A DNA stretch of 64,000 bases, from assembly GCA_028554755.1 (NCBI GenBank), contig JAPTOF010000019.1, positions 4,660,001 through 4,724,000 of the forward strand, written 5' to 3'. The notes below the pieces were generated by a model. The model was not told where the DNA came from. It saw nothing but the letters and a program-made list of their open reading frames with translations, and did not search any database. Within the stretch, counting starts at the first letter, position 1; the number at the start of each line of letters is the position of its first letter. This document shows positions 23,646-35,235 of this stretch, one piece after another. Made by a program: the position numbers and the translations under genes. This DNA comes from Cordia subcordata (Eukaryota; Streptophyta; Magnoliopsida; Boraginales; Cordiaceae).

Positions 23646-23882
23646 CCATTCCACATATGACAGGAGGCGCATCGCTGGCCTCTATTTGCTTCCTTCCCGA
23701 CAATTTCAAGTACTCTTTGACTCTTTTTTCAAAGTCCTTTTCATCTTTCCCTCACGATACTTGTTCGCTATCAGTCTCTCGACCGTATTTAGCCTTGGAC
23801 GGAATTTACTGCCCGCTTGGGGCTGCATTCCTAAACAACCCGACTCGCCGACAGCGCCTCGTGGTGTGACAGGGTTCGACCG
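23646..23882 (-). pseudogene. 26S rRNA 5'-region fragment
   Basis: In reverse complement this matches the 5' part of 26S rRNA: GTCGGCGAGTCGGGTTGTTT, AATGCAGCCCCAA, CTAAATACGGTCGAGAGAC, TGAAAAGGACTTTGAAAA and the GGCGATGCGCC area. Substitutions and small changes are frequent, so it is a pseudogene fragment. It joins 18S fragment B without 5.8S or ITS between them, an order that does not exist in functional rDNA. Confidence 0.9.
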
Positions 23883-25909
23883 CTCATAAGTCTACCTATA
23901 ATTGGACATCTTTACCTCTTAAAGAAACCCCTTCGTCGAAACTTAGCTAAGATTGCAAATAGCTATGGCCCTGTTCTTCTCCTCTATTTCGATTCCCGCC
24001 AAGAGGTCAAGGTCACATTACAGAGGGTAGAAAGCCTCTCAATCTTAGCAATATGAAGTTGTTGACATGAAAACCATGCTTGTTAGGATGATGTTGAACA
24101 TAATGATGCACACTCGTTTGTTGGGAGCAACGTGAACTTTTGAACTCATCATCAAAACTTGTTTAAACAACATAGTAACCATGAATGAAGAAACATTTAT
24201 TTTTCAATGGCCTATTCATTTTCAAAGGCTCCAGCTCTATTCTTATGCATTTCAATTATACACCCATCATTTTCTACCCACTTTGTATTGAACTTGGTTG
24301 GGACAAAATATCAAACACCTTATTGGCAGAATTTTCATTTAATGTGATATATTGATTAGGATTTAGGAAATGCACCCTTGAATGAGAAATTACCTTAGTA
24401 CCAATCTCCTTACCATCCATTTCAGTTTTAAGAACAACATCTTGAATTAACATGTTCAAATTTTTATTAATTTGAACTCCTTCCTGAAGACGTTGGTGCA
24501 ATTTTAGCTTTTCTTCACTGCTTCTTTTTACTACTTTCGACCTGAATGAATTATTTAGTGTCAAATTTTTTTTCTTTTCTTCCCACTAGATGTTGTTTTT
24601 AGTTACTTTTTGTTAAGAGCCAAAAAGACCGAATAATTGCATATTGGCTGGACTAAGCGGATGGGGAAGCAAGAAAGGTTGAACCAACATTATTATAGAA
24701 TTTATGGACTTTAATAACGTAATATTTGAAGGAAATAAGATGCAAAATAAAGGAAAAAATATACAGGGGGGGGGGGGGAGGAGAAGAAGAGAAGAGAATA
24801 TAAGACAGAAAGAAACATAAAAGTTCTAGAGAAATTAGATAGAAACAAAAAGACTAGGAAAAATTAGAACAGTTTTTCAAAAATCTAATAAAATTTAGAG
24901 TGTTAAGGGCTTTTTTTTGGTCAAAAATGCATTAAAAGTTGATGACAATAAGTTGCTTTTTGTGACACAGCCCCGTTTTGGCAATTGAACTGCATGCATC
25001 GTCAATTCAGACCGAAAAACTAAAAGAGGGCTTAACGGTGTTATATATTTGGCAATTACAATTACAAGGGGGTATTGTGCTTATTTTTAAAATTGAAAGG
25101 GGTAATGTACATTTATGTCAACCACAAGAGCATACGATGCTATTTACCCAAAATAAAATGATAAAGACATAATTCTTCAAGATGTTCAATTTTGAAATAA
25201 GGAGCTTATGAATTAGTATAGAGAGGGCATAGGATAATATATATTCCAGGTTGTGAACTGCAGCACTATGCTTCAATACAAAATTTGTGAAAAAAGAAGG
25301 TCGTAATGCATGGCTGTTGTCCTTAGGTTAATACCATGAAGTTATTGAAACACACCAATAGGCCATTAATTAAGAGCTGCGTTCTTAACATTTTTAGGGA
25401 ACTGGAATTTGTCATTAGATCGTCATCCTCCGGCGCAAGAAAATGGTATTCGACATCCTTTCCTTTGCTTTTTCTTTTTTTTTTTTTTTGCCGCCCTTAA
25501 CTGATTCTTTACAATGATTAATCTATCGCCACCACTACCTAAACATACATTAAATCTTAAGGAAAACAAGTTTTGAACCAAGATTTCAAATCACTTACAT
25601 TAACATACGTAAATTACTAGAGAATTATTCTTCTGAAAATTGGTTGTTAATTAATATAAGCTAGCCAGCTGAAAAAATATAGCATCGCGGTAACATTTTA
25701 TATGCACTTCGTATCAATACTGATATAGTGATACAGACACACACACACAAGAACACACAAATTAATTTTACGTACTTTAGTCGAAATAGTTTTCAATATC
25801 CTTTCTTATGTGAAAATTAATTCTTGAACGACTTCTCTGATTGTTAAGATAAATTGCAGGCAGGCATGCATGCATAATACATACATGTATGCATACCTGG
25901 ATATACATA

Positions 25910-25953
<44 letters not shown>

Positions 25954-27329
25954 TATATATATACATATATATATACACGTATATATTGATCTCGAGAGCT
26001 TTCTTTTTAAAAATAAAAGCAAAAATTGAAAGGAATTATGCAATGCATATTTCACGATTACACTACGGCCTCTATATTTACAATCTTACACCACTATCAC
26101 ACAAATCTCCAAAGGACTTAAGTTAAGAAAGATTGGAATATTTTCTATATATACGTTTATATATGGATCCAACACATCTGACGCGTACTCTTCTTTTTAT
26201 TATTGCTACTTCATTAGAAACTAATTAAAACAAGTTGTATAGCTGCATTTACTTCTGGGAATATTCATTCTATTAGAATCCATTCCTGGATATTCCCTAT
26301 CGCTTTTGCCTGTGAAGTATTTAATTGGCTACCTAAAACAAGTGCCACGTGCATTAATTTACAGTTAAATGCATGCGTCTAAATAAAGCATCTTCCAAAT
26401 TCTACATGACCAAGTTGAAGTGCCTTCCAAATGGTTCGTCTTGGATACAAATACATACTTTGGAATAATAATTTTTAGTTTTTCAAAACATTTTACGACG
26501 ATAATCAATCACAAAATGTAAAGTAACGTTTGCGCAAAGGAGCTTTTAGTTTCTATTATCATCTTTATTAGTCTAGTTAATGACTAAACTTCTTTATCTC
26601 TGATGATCGAGGACGTAGATATTGGAAACCAATCGTAATCATAATGCTAATGGGCTAATTTTATTTTAAAGCTAAGATGGCTTCTTTTACGATGCTCTTT
26701 CCAGTTCTATGGGTGGTATAAAGCTGAAAACGTACTTCAGCTTGCTCCTTTTAACCAATCGCGTGCATGCTTCACGATTTCATTCTTAAAAATAATATCG
26801 TAATACTAAGGCATGCTTCAAATGCAAATGCGAAGTCTACACGATTGTGACAGCGAAAGTTTAATTATTGTATTCAAAGTGGAGCCTCCGAGATATATAC
26901 CTATATATATAAATATATATAAAAGGAAATCCACCAATTAATCAGTGGAGAGACGACAGCACATAATCTACGTGTTTAATATAGTAAATACTCGAAAAGA
27001 AGCCCTTATCCAATAGATTTCCACTTTGAAGGGCTTGGCGTGGCACTTATTAAGCAGTTGTTTTATATTAATGTAATCACGATGATTTGTTTAATGATGT
27101 TGCTGCTTTCCATGGTTTGAAATAGGACAGATGTCATGGTCCAAAGTATTTTTCATGATTTCTGCTAGCCGTACGATTGGTCACCTGTCTGCTCTAGGAT
27201 ACTCCATGACATATTTCTAACACTTTGCGCATATTAAAGTTCGATAAACGATGTTAAGGTTGCGTTGGAGATTTTTCTTCGCTTATTTTATTTGTGCATT
27301 ATTCTTTATTTATTATATGAGAGCATATC
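23883..27329. other. Intergenic DNA, possible transposon debris
   Basis: The segment 23883-24060 is richer in GC than its flanks and may belong to the rDNA insertion, but I cannot identify it. A minus-strand 96-codon frame at 24274-24564 is hydrophilic and unrecognised. A G-run lies near 24767-24778. TA/CATA microsatellites occupy 25912-25981. The rest is A/T-rich with no supported gene. Confidence 0.45.
25912..25981. repeat. TA/CATA compound microsatellite
   Basis: A long AT run interrupted by ACAC and ACAT units. The 92-codon minus-strand frame across it is an Ile/Tyr-rich translation of the repeat. Confidence 0.9.
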
Positions 27330-27863
27330 TGTCGCGACTCCAAAATCCGTCTAAGCGAATCTCAAGAATCGAGACTACCGAGCACTTAAAAAGAGACACT
27401 CTTTCTAACTCCGTAAGGCACTAAGCACCGTAGCTGAAAACCATAAATATTTAACAAATACAGAGCATCTAAAATCCCAAAATTTTTCAAAGCCATGTCT
27501 CCAAAATATTTCAAAACAAGAGTCTCTAAAGTTCGCCAACATGGCACAAAAGAAACAAAGAAAGAAATAGTTCAAATATAAAATCAATAGATCTAAGCGG
27601 TTCAACCGTCTCTTTATTCAAAAATTCTAATAACTTATAACTGAGATGGTCCTCTAGCCCCGATGAGATGAACTAATTCTCCACATCTACAATAACACAG
27701 TTTCAAAGATACAAAGGAAAAGAAAACAAAGTGAGATAGAGAAGTCTCAGTAAGTATCAGACCTCTCAAGTAAAGGAAGAAAAAAAAGACTTATTCACAA
27801 ATGTATATAGATATGTATATGTGTGTATATGCACTCATTTTCAAGAAAGTAAACTTATTAGAG
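27330..27863 (-). repeat. Inverted arm, copy 1
   Basis: Reverse complement of the arms at 28352-28886 and 29525-30076, alignable over its full length with a few percent differences. It carries a GAGACGGTTGAACCGCTTA motif in the minus orientation. Its short open frame (27405-27605) recurs as a diverged frame in copy 2 and is not a convincing gene. Confidence 0.85.
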
Positions 27864-28121
27864 ACAAAGGGAAAAGAAAGAAAAAAAAATAATTAGGATA
27901 AGTTAATGAGCATAGACATTAAAACTTAATAGCCAAATGTGATGCAAGTGATGCCCATTAACCAAAGCCAAAACAATTCTGTTTTTTTTTTTCTTGTATT
28001 TCCCAATTATGCCAACGAACACAAAGACAAATAAGAGTCAACAATATAAGGCTGAGACTACAATCTTGGTAACGTAGGTCAAGGAGTGGTTTGTTGTCTC
28101 ACATACCACCAAAAGCAAATA

Positions 28122-28886
28122 GGAATCCCAACGAAGACGTAGTGCACTACACAAAGAGGGGTGTACAAGCCCCACCACCGAGGGTTAACAAAGACATGGC
28201 CTGATTCTAATATGGCATAAAAGGGCTTCTAATATCATGCGAAGTTATATTAGATAACACATTTATATACTTAAATATAATCATTTACTCCATGGTATTA
28301 GTAGTCTTTTTTTTTTAAGCCAAAACAATTCTATTTTTTTTTCTTGTATTTCCCAATAAGTTTACTTTCTTGAAAATGAGTGCATATACACACATATACA
28401 TATCTATATACATTTGTGAATAAGTCTTTTTGTTTCTTCCTTTACTTGAGTGGTCTAATACTTACTGACACTTCTCTATCTCACTTTGTTTTCTTTTCCT
28501 TTGTATCTTTGAAACTATGTTATTACAGATGTGGAGAATTAGTTCACCTTGTCGGGGCTAGAGGACCACCTCAATTATAAGTTAAAAGAATTTTTTAATA
28601 AAGAGACGGTTGAACCGCTTAGGTCTATTGATTTTATACTTGAACTATTTCTTTCTTTGTTTCTTTTGTGCCATGTTGGCGAACTTTAGAGAGACTCTTG
28701 TTTTGAAATATTTTGGAGACATGGCTTTGAAAAATTTTGGGATTTTAGATGCTCTATATTTGTTAAGTATTTATGGTTTTCAGCTATGGTGCTTAGTGCC
28801 TTGCGGACTTAGAAAGAGTGTCTCTTTCGAAGTGCGCGGCAGTCTCGATTCTTGAAATTCGCTTAGACGGATTTCGAGGGTCGTGA
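28122..28886 (+). repeat. Direct repeat unit 1 (B block plus arm copy 2)
   Basis: Starts GGAATCCCAACGAAGACG and runs through TAACATCATGCGAAG-like and TATACTTAAATATAATC blocks into the arm. It is repeated at 29311-30076 in the same orientation and order. The two units are about 765 bp each. The arm ends here in GGGTCGTGAC followed directly by TGGG and the TRIM. Confidence 0.85.
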
Positions 28887-28891
28887 CTGGG

Positions 28892-29310
28892 TGTAATGAC
28901 CCAGGCTTAACCACTGGCCTGCCATCACATTTGAGTCTAACCAACTAATCTAAAATGCTTAAGCCGGTGATGACAGTAGTAGTGAACCCAAGTCATTATA
29001 AAGTGCACACAAATCTCACAAAGAACCGATGTGGGATGGGGCATTACAAACTCTCCCCCTTAAAGACGCGACGTCCTCGTCGAGGCCCAAACACAATAAC
29101 AGAACCACAGCCCAGAACCCTAGGCGGTGTGGAATCCGCCAAGCACCTGCTCTGATACCAACTGTAACGACTCAGGCCCAACTACTGGCCTGCCACCACA
29201 CTTGAGCCTAACCAACTGATCCAAAATGCTTAAGCTGGTGATGACAATAGTAGTGAACCTAAGTTATTATAAAGTGTATACAAATCTCACAAAAAACCGA
29301 TATAGGAACG
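28892..29310 (-). mobile_element. TRIM (terminal-repeat retrotransposon in miniature)
   Basis: Two direct terminal repeats, 28892-29048 (157 bp, TGTAATG...CATTACA) and 29163-29310 (3' end degenerate), enclose an internal domain of about 114 bp. On the minus strand the internal domain begins two bases after the right repeat with TGGTATCAGAGC, the initiator-methionine tRNA primer-binding site. It ends next to the left repeat with AAGGGGGAGAG, a polypurine tract. No coding capacity. This is the standard architecture of a plant TRIM. It sits between the two 765-bp direct units of the composite element. Confidence 0.85.
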
Positions 29311-30076
29311 GGAATCTCAACAAAGACGTAGTGCACTACACAAAGAGTGGCGTACAAGCCCCACCACCGAGGGTTAACAAAGACACGGCCTGATTCTAAT
29401 ATGGCATAAAAGGGCTTCTAATATCATGCGAAGTTATATTAGATAACACATTTATATACTTAAATATAATCATTTACTCTTTGGTATTATTAGTCTTTTT
29501 TTTTTCAATGACCACCATCATCTACTAAGTTTACTTTCTTGAAAATAAGTGCATATACACACATATACATATCTATATACATTTGTGAATAAGTCTTTGT
29601 GTTTCTTCCTTTATCTGTGATTTCTATATACATATCTATAGAGGTCTAATACTTACTGTGATTTCTCTATCTCACTCTGTTTTCTTTTTCTTTGTATCTT
29701 TGAAACTATGTTATTGCAGATGTGAAGAATTAGTTCACCTCGTCAGGACTAGAGGACCACCTCAGTTATAAGTTATTAGAATTTTTGAATAAAAAGACGG
29801 TTGAACCGCTTAGGTCTATTGATTTTATACTTGAACTATTTCTTTCTTTGTTTCTTTTGTGCCATGTTGGTGAACTTTAGAGACTTTTGCTTTGAAATAT
29901 TTTGGAGACATGGCTTTGAAAAATTTTAGGATTTTAGACGCTCTGTATTTGTGAAGTATTTATGGTTTTTAGCTATGGTGCTTAGTGCTTTGCGGACTTA
30001 GAAAGAGTGTCTCTTTTTAAGTGTGTGGCAGTCTCGATTCTTGAGATTCGCTTAGACGGATTTTGGGGTTGTGACA
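29311..30076 (+). repeat. Direct repeat unit 2 (B block plus arm copy 3)
   Basis: Second copy of 28122-28886, beginning GGAATCTCAACAAAGACG and ending at the right terminus of the composite element. It differs in the spacer before the arm (CAATGACCACCATCATC instead of a T-run and CCAAAACAATTC block). Confidence 0.85.
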
Positions 30077-30081
30077 ATATC

Positions 30082-33000
30082 TGTCTTGGACATGAAACGA
30101 GAAAGCGAATGGTATATAAAAACCTAATATTCAGATTGAACCGTCTAGAAAATTTAGGACATTATAAGACATTTTCTTTTTAAATAGTGCAATTCTAGTT
30201 CTAAAATATTTAATAATCGAGATTAAAGTTTAAATGTGTAATGTCTTGTAAACAAGTTTTTATTAGTGTATGATATATTTATAGATAGGTTTTAATTATT
30301 AGACTTAATTAATTTGAGACCTAAATAGTTATTAGTATAAATTTAATAAATTTAAATTTCAAGTAGCTATTACTTATGTTTAGAAGGAAGACTACAGAAG
30401 CTAGCATAGTTTATAAGTGAAGCTAGTTAGCAGTTGTTGTTGCTATTATTATTGTTATTGTTATTGTTGTTAGTATTATTATTATTATTTTCTTTTCTGG
30501 TGTCGTGGCATCACTTGTCGTGTGGAAGTGATCAGGTGCATACAACCACAACGATCATTCCACAAAAAGGAAGCGTGTGTGGGATTTAGAAACCAGTCTA
30601 TCACGTAATTATACTCGAACATAATCTTTCGGTGATATATATGCATGTAGAGAGTTCTTTGTACCTGCTACTTTATTTTTGAATTATAATGGTGTCAAAT
30701 AATTAACAGATGAGTACGTATTGAAATTCAACTTTGTTCTTTGCAGTGTCCAATGCAAAATCTATTTTAATTTATTAATTTCTATTCTGAGGCTGCAATC
30801 CACTTCACATTTAACTTGTGTTACAAGTTAAGAAATTCTTATAAATAGTTTTCTATTGATTTTACAAATTTAACTCACATAGATATAAATGATTGCTTTG
30901 AACACGATAACATATCTATTTTGAGGAAAATATTACGACCACGAAAATATAGAGCCAAACTACGTGGCTTTAATGGTAAGATTTGAAGATCTACTTAGGT
31001 TATTTTTGGGTGAAGGAAAAAAGAAAAGAAAAAACTTAACTGTGATATATCGTAGCAAAAGTGGGAAGCGTCACTGAGTAACCTTTGAACATCGACGAGA
31101 GAAGAAAACCGAAAGAAAGAAGAAAAGGGGGGAAAAAAGGATAAAAGAAGAAGAAAACGACAACAAAGTTATAATGCCAAAGAGTTTTCGTTTTTGTTTT
31201 TCTTGGCATGGAAGGAACAAACTTTCACAAAAGCTTATACTCTAATAATATCATATTCATATCTATCTTTTCTTAATATATTATTAGATCTGCCACATAG
31301 AAATTTTCCTTAATTACTTCTATACTTGGAAACTAAAAATGAAAAGATCATGTATAATTCTAATTTCATTGGTTCATAATACATTTCGCAGTTGATGAGG
31401 TAGTGAAAACGGGTTAATATTGAGAACTCCTTCTAAACTTCATTTGGTAGGAAATTGTTAAATCACATCAAATATTTTGGATTAAAATGTTAAATCATAT
31501 CAAATATTTAAATATCACACCCCTATCAAAAGTAATTTCCCATTCTCATTTTTTCTCTCCTTTATTTAAATCAATGGTGAATATTTGTTGATAAATGAAA
31601 TATATGGTAGAAATTTTTAGTTAGAAGATTAGGACCAATATAGGAGTTAAGAAATAACCCTCATGCATTATTGTTCCAATCACAATTTGATTAATAGTTG
31701 AAATTTAATTTCGTTACAGAAAGTGTGATACTCTATCTTAAATCTAACTTCGCATGACACACCACAACGTTCGATGAGTTAATGCAAGCATAAGTTTAAA
31801 GTTTGACATTGACTTCTTCGTTTTGAATTTAATTGCAAACGAAGACTTGAAGAGCCAAAAACTCTTTAAAATAACACTTGTTCGGGCCTGTTTGGAAGTG
31901 TTTTTGTTTTTTTGTTTTGTAAAACAGTTTTTCAAAATAGTTTTTAAAAACTATTTTAAAAAACAAAACAACAAAAAATTTGTTTGGATGGAAGATAAAT
32001 TTATTTTTTTATCTTGCATAAAAAAGACTATTACACCCTTATTTTTTTCTTTATATTTATTTTTTTTATCTCTAATAAACATATATCTATACATGTATAC
32101 ACACATGTTTATACATGTGTTTGTATGTATAATGTGTGTGTTCTAAAAGAGGCTAAAATAGGCATAAGTTGGGGTGAGAACAAGGATGGGTGATGGGTGG
32201 GAGTAGGGGTGGGTGGGGTGGGGGAGGGTCAAGGTATGTAGGGTGAGGAGGTGGGCTAGGGTCAGGGTAGGTTTGGGGGGAAGGAAAATAATTAAATAAT
32301 AAAATTACTCTTTTGAGAACAACATGTCAAAAACACATGAAAATAACAAAATTGTGTTTCCTATTTTTTGTTTTTAAAATAGTTTTCAAAAACAATTTTG
32401 AAAAACAATTGTTTCCAAACAAGTTTTTATGTTTTTTGGTTTTCAAAAACAAAAAAACTGTTTTTTGAAAACAGTTCCAAACAATCCCTAAATGTGTTTG
32501 GGGTTAAGGAAAAGAAAGGGAACTGCTATATTATATATAAACAAACTGACATAAAATAATTTATTTTTAGAAAATATTTTTAATACCTTATATATCTATA
32601 ATTCCATATAATCCCTCCTTCCGAGTCCAAATTGATGTACATTTCATTTATTAATTCTTCTTGCCCACAAGAATTCCACAGGGGCAGGCACGAGAATTTT
32701 TTATATGTTTTATATATTTTTGTAATAAGTGTTGAGTTAATATTCCTTCGGTCTAATAATAAAATTTATCTTATTTTATAACAAGTTTACATACTGTTAT
32801 GATGTTTGACATATTAAATGGTGGATTTAGCACTTTGTTATTATTATTTTTAATATTCATTCTGTTATTTTAAATTTATGTTTTTAACAGATAAGGGATT
32901 ATCTTACTGTACAGCTCCATGAACCACCTTAATTAATAATCTATAAGGTGATGAGAGTTTCACCTTTCCCCAATTAAGAGCGAGGATATGAATCGATACC

Positions 33001-33460
33001 TTATAAGGAAGAACAAGTAGAGGATAAAAGTTTTATCGACAAGAATAAAGCAGGATAAACACACCTACCTGCATCCTACCCTATTGTTGTCCTTAAGTCC
33101 AAATCAGACACTTGATAAGAAAAAAACATGAGAAGGATTAGTTTTACTCCGCTTTTTGGTTTGCCTCATCATCGAAAACATGAAAAGAAAATCACTCACT
33201 AATTATTCCTTCTGCACATGTCCCTCGTCCCACACCTAGAGTCAAAGAGTCCCGCGCTCTCCGTCAAGACACGTGGATCACAACCCTATGCCTAAACAAG
33301 AAAAGGCAAAAAAAAGAAAAAGAAAAAGAAAAAGAAAAAGAAAGGAAAAGAAAAAAGAGAAAAACATAAGCTACAAGCCTACACCAATATAAAAGACCAG
33401 TAATTCAAATTTAGATACCGCAAAGCCTCCAAAAAGAAAGACGACACACCAACTCTCAGC
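30082..33460. other. Intergenic DNA upstream of the F-box/kelch gene
   Basis: No supported gene. Contents include a GTT/ATT trinucleotide region near 30435-30490, a 0.6-kb MITE at 31884-32488 and an AAAAAG hexamer repeat at about 33310-33345. Otherwise the sequence is A/T-rich. Confidence 0.5.
31884..32488. mobile_element. MITE with GGGCCTGTTTGGAA ends
   Basis: Left terminus GGGCCTGTTTGGAAGTG and right terminus, in reverse complement, GGGATTGTTTGGAACTG form inverted repeats. Subterminal stretches near both ends are made of palindromic GTTTTCAAAAAC-type words. The 605-bp interior is non-coding, with a GGGTGG-rich segment at about 32180-32280. Ends of this kind occur in hAT- and Harbinger-like MITEs. 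A clear target duplication was not visible, so superfamily remains open. Confidence 0.7.
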
Positions 33461-33468
33461 TGCACACT

Positions 33469-33514
33469 CCTCTCTCTCTCTCTCTCTCTCTCCCTCTCTC
33501 TCTCCCTCTCTCGC
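33469..33514. repeat. CT-rich microsatellite
   Basis: TC dinucleotides with a few CCC interruptions on the plus strand. Such pyrimidine tracts are common near plant transcription starts, and this one is 1.7 kb upstream of the F-box/kelch start codon. Confidence 0.9.
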
Positions 33515-35235
33515 TCCCCACTATCTCTTGTTTCTTCTTTTCTCTCAATAAAATAGTAGGCCTCTAACCAATCCAGCAACACCAATTACCTTCCCAAAAT
33601 CTGAGATTATGTTGCTGATGTGTTTCCAACATTGTTTCTCATAGTCATAGTTTCATAGTATATTTGATAATAACAAACAACTAACATTAAAAAAAACCGA
33701 AGAAAAAAAGAATAACATTATGCATATTTTAATACTCCCCTAGCTAACTGGGGTGAAGAAGGGTCCTAAAAGATCCGAAACCCTTTACACCAATAAATAT
33801 TCTATGCCCATCTTTGCGCCTCAATGGCCGCACTTTCCTTCCTTTTTTTTTTCTCACACTTCTAATTATTATATATGCTTCTAATGTCAAAAAAGCTATA
33901 GGTTTAGTGCAGTAACAGCCTAGCTATTATTTCTACCTTTTTGGAAAATTTTCTTCTGCATAATTATGATCAATAAAGCTCTAATTGTTTTTTAAAGCCC
34001 TTCATTACGCTGTGTAGACCAAAACCGTACCTTTTTGACTTTATCTGGTATGAACCTCTCTAGTCTTGTGTTCTCACTCGCTGTCTATATATACACACAT
34101 GTGGGTGTGCGTTTTTTAAAGTAACAATGTGTGCGCGTGAGTTCATCGTTTATGCATTGGGTCTCCGGAGTGCTCACTTGGGGTGTGTTTCACAGAGTTT
34201 CAAGTATAGTTGATGGATCATTGCTCGGCTTTTTCTTTCATAGTTTTTGTTTCTTTGCGTGATTAATTAAGTGGTTGCTTTCTTTTACAATTTACTTATG
34301 GCTGTTTGAAGTTTAATTGGTCTTGATTGACAAAAGTTTTGATTTTTTTGGGCTATTTGAGTAGTATGACTTGAGCTTATAGTTTGATATCTTGTTTATT
34401 TACCAATAAATGTGATGAACCTCATATTATGATTGTCCCAAATGTTTCACTTGCATAACTGTTTTGGAAATTACGTTTCTTTATAAGGGTTATTATGGCT
34501 GTGAAGAGTTAAGCACAACAGGGAATAGATTTTTCTATGTTTTTGTTCTCTGTTATGAGTACAATTGTAGTTGATTATCTGAATCTTCTGTTGAAATCGG
34601 TTTTTTTGAATGTAGAATAACTCAAGTTTACAGGTTGACGCCTTGTTCATAACAAGTTACCAACAGATATGATAAAGCCAAAATTATGATTGTTAATTTG
34701 TGATGGTTTGAGCCGAATAGCTTATTCTTTGTGTTTGTTCTCTTCTATGGGTACAATCTTAGTTGATTGTTTACAATTTTTTTTTAAAATCTGATTTCTT
34801 GAGTGTAGTATAAGATAGAGCTGGTTTCTGAATCGTCTTCTCTATCAGTGTCTATTTTTCACCGAATCTAGTACAAGGCATTTGAGTTCTTGGTCAGTGT
34901 TATCTTGGATTTTTTTCTCTCAATTGTCTCTGATTTTATACTAGCGGTCTTGCTGTTTCAAATCATCTGCCGTAACTCCCCGGAACAAATAAAAGAATAA
35001 TTTTTTGCTTCCATTTACCATATAACTATTGGTTAGATTGCACTCGTGAATTTTTCGTTGGATCTCTTATTTGGTTATTGGCCACTCAGTAAATTATTGC
35101 TTTTCTAACCTCTTCACCATGCCATGACGATATTTCAGGCTCTTGATGGTTATGTTAAATTCTTTTCTTGCATAGGTGAATTTGACTGTTGGCTTCCTTT
35201 TGATTTGGTGATGTTGCAGTGAAGGCCAGTCTTGC
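33515..35235 (+). promoter_or_regulatory. Promoter / 5' UTR with probable leader intron of F-box/kelch gene
   Basis: No coding sequence seen. A TATATATA box-like string lies at about 34086-34093. A strong acceptor-like site, pyrimidine-rich DNA ending TTGCAG at 35219, lies 16 bases before the chosen ATG, which suggests that a leader intron ends here. I cannot define its donor. This is inference from splice-site appearance only. Confidence 0.4.

Larger units (their letters stand above)
27330..30076. mobile_element. Composite inverted-arm element with 5-bp target-site duplication
   Basis: The element is bounded by TGTCGCGACTCC at 27330 and GGGGTTGTGACA ending at 30076, which are inverted copies of each other. 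Both are flanked by the perfect 5-mer ATATC (27325-27329 and 30077-30081), a target-site duplication. About 530 bp at each end are long inverted arms: 27330-27863 is the reverse complement of 29525-30076, and a third copy at 28352-28886 has the same orientation as the right arm. TG...CA termini and a 5-bp duplication are typical of LTR-retroelement integration, but the outward-facing ends are the same LTR-like end in opposite orientation. No transposase, integrase or other coding domain was found. It may be a foldback/LARD-like derivative or a rearranged LTR element. A TRIM lies nested at 28892-29310. Confidence 0.75.

Noticed and set aside
24274..24564. 96-codon hydrophilic minus-strand frame, possibly transposon-derived
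   Set aside because: I do not recognise any domain and no flanking exons or terminal repeats support it.
25777..26055. 92-codon minus-strand frame rich in Ile and Tyr
   Set aside because: Produced by the TA/CATA microsatellite.
28610..28855. 81-codon frame in the element arm, similar to 27405-27605 on the other strand
   Set aside because: The similarity comes from the arms being inverted repeats; the frames differ by shifts between copies, so coding constraint is absent.
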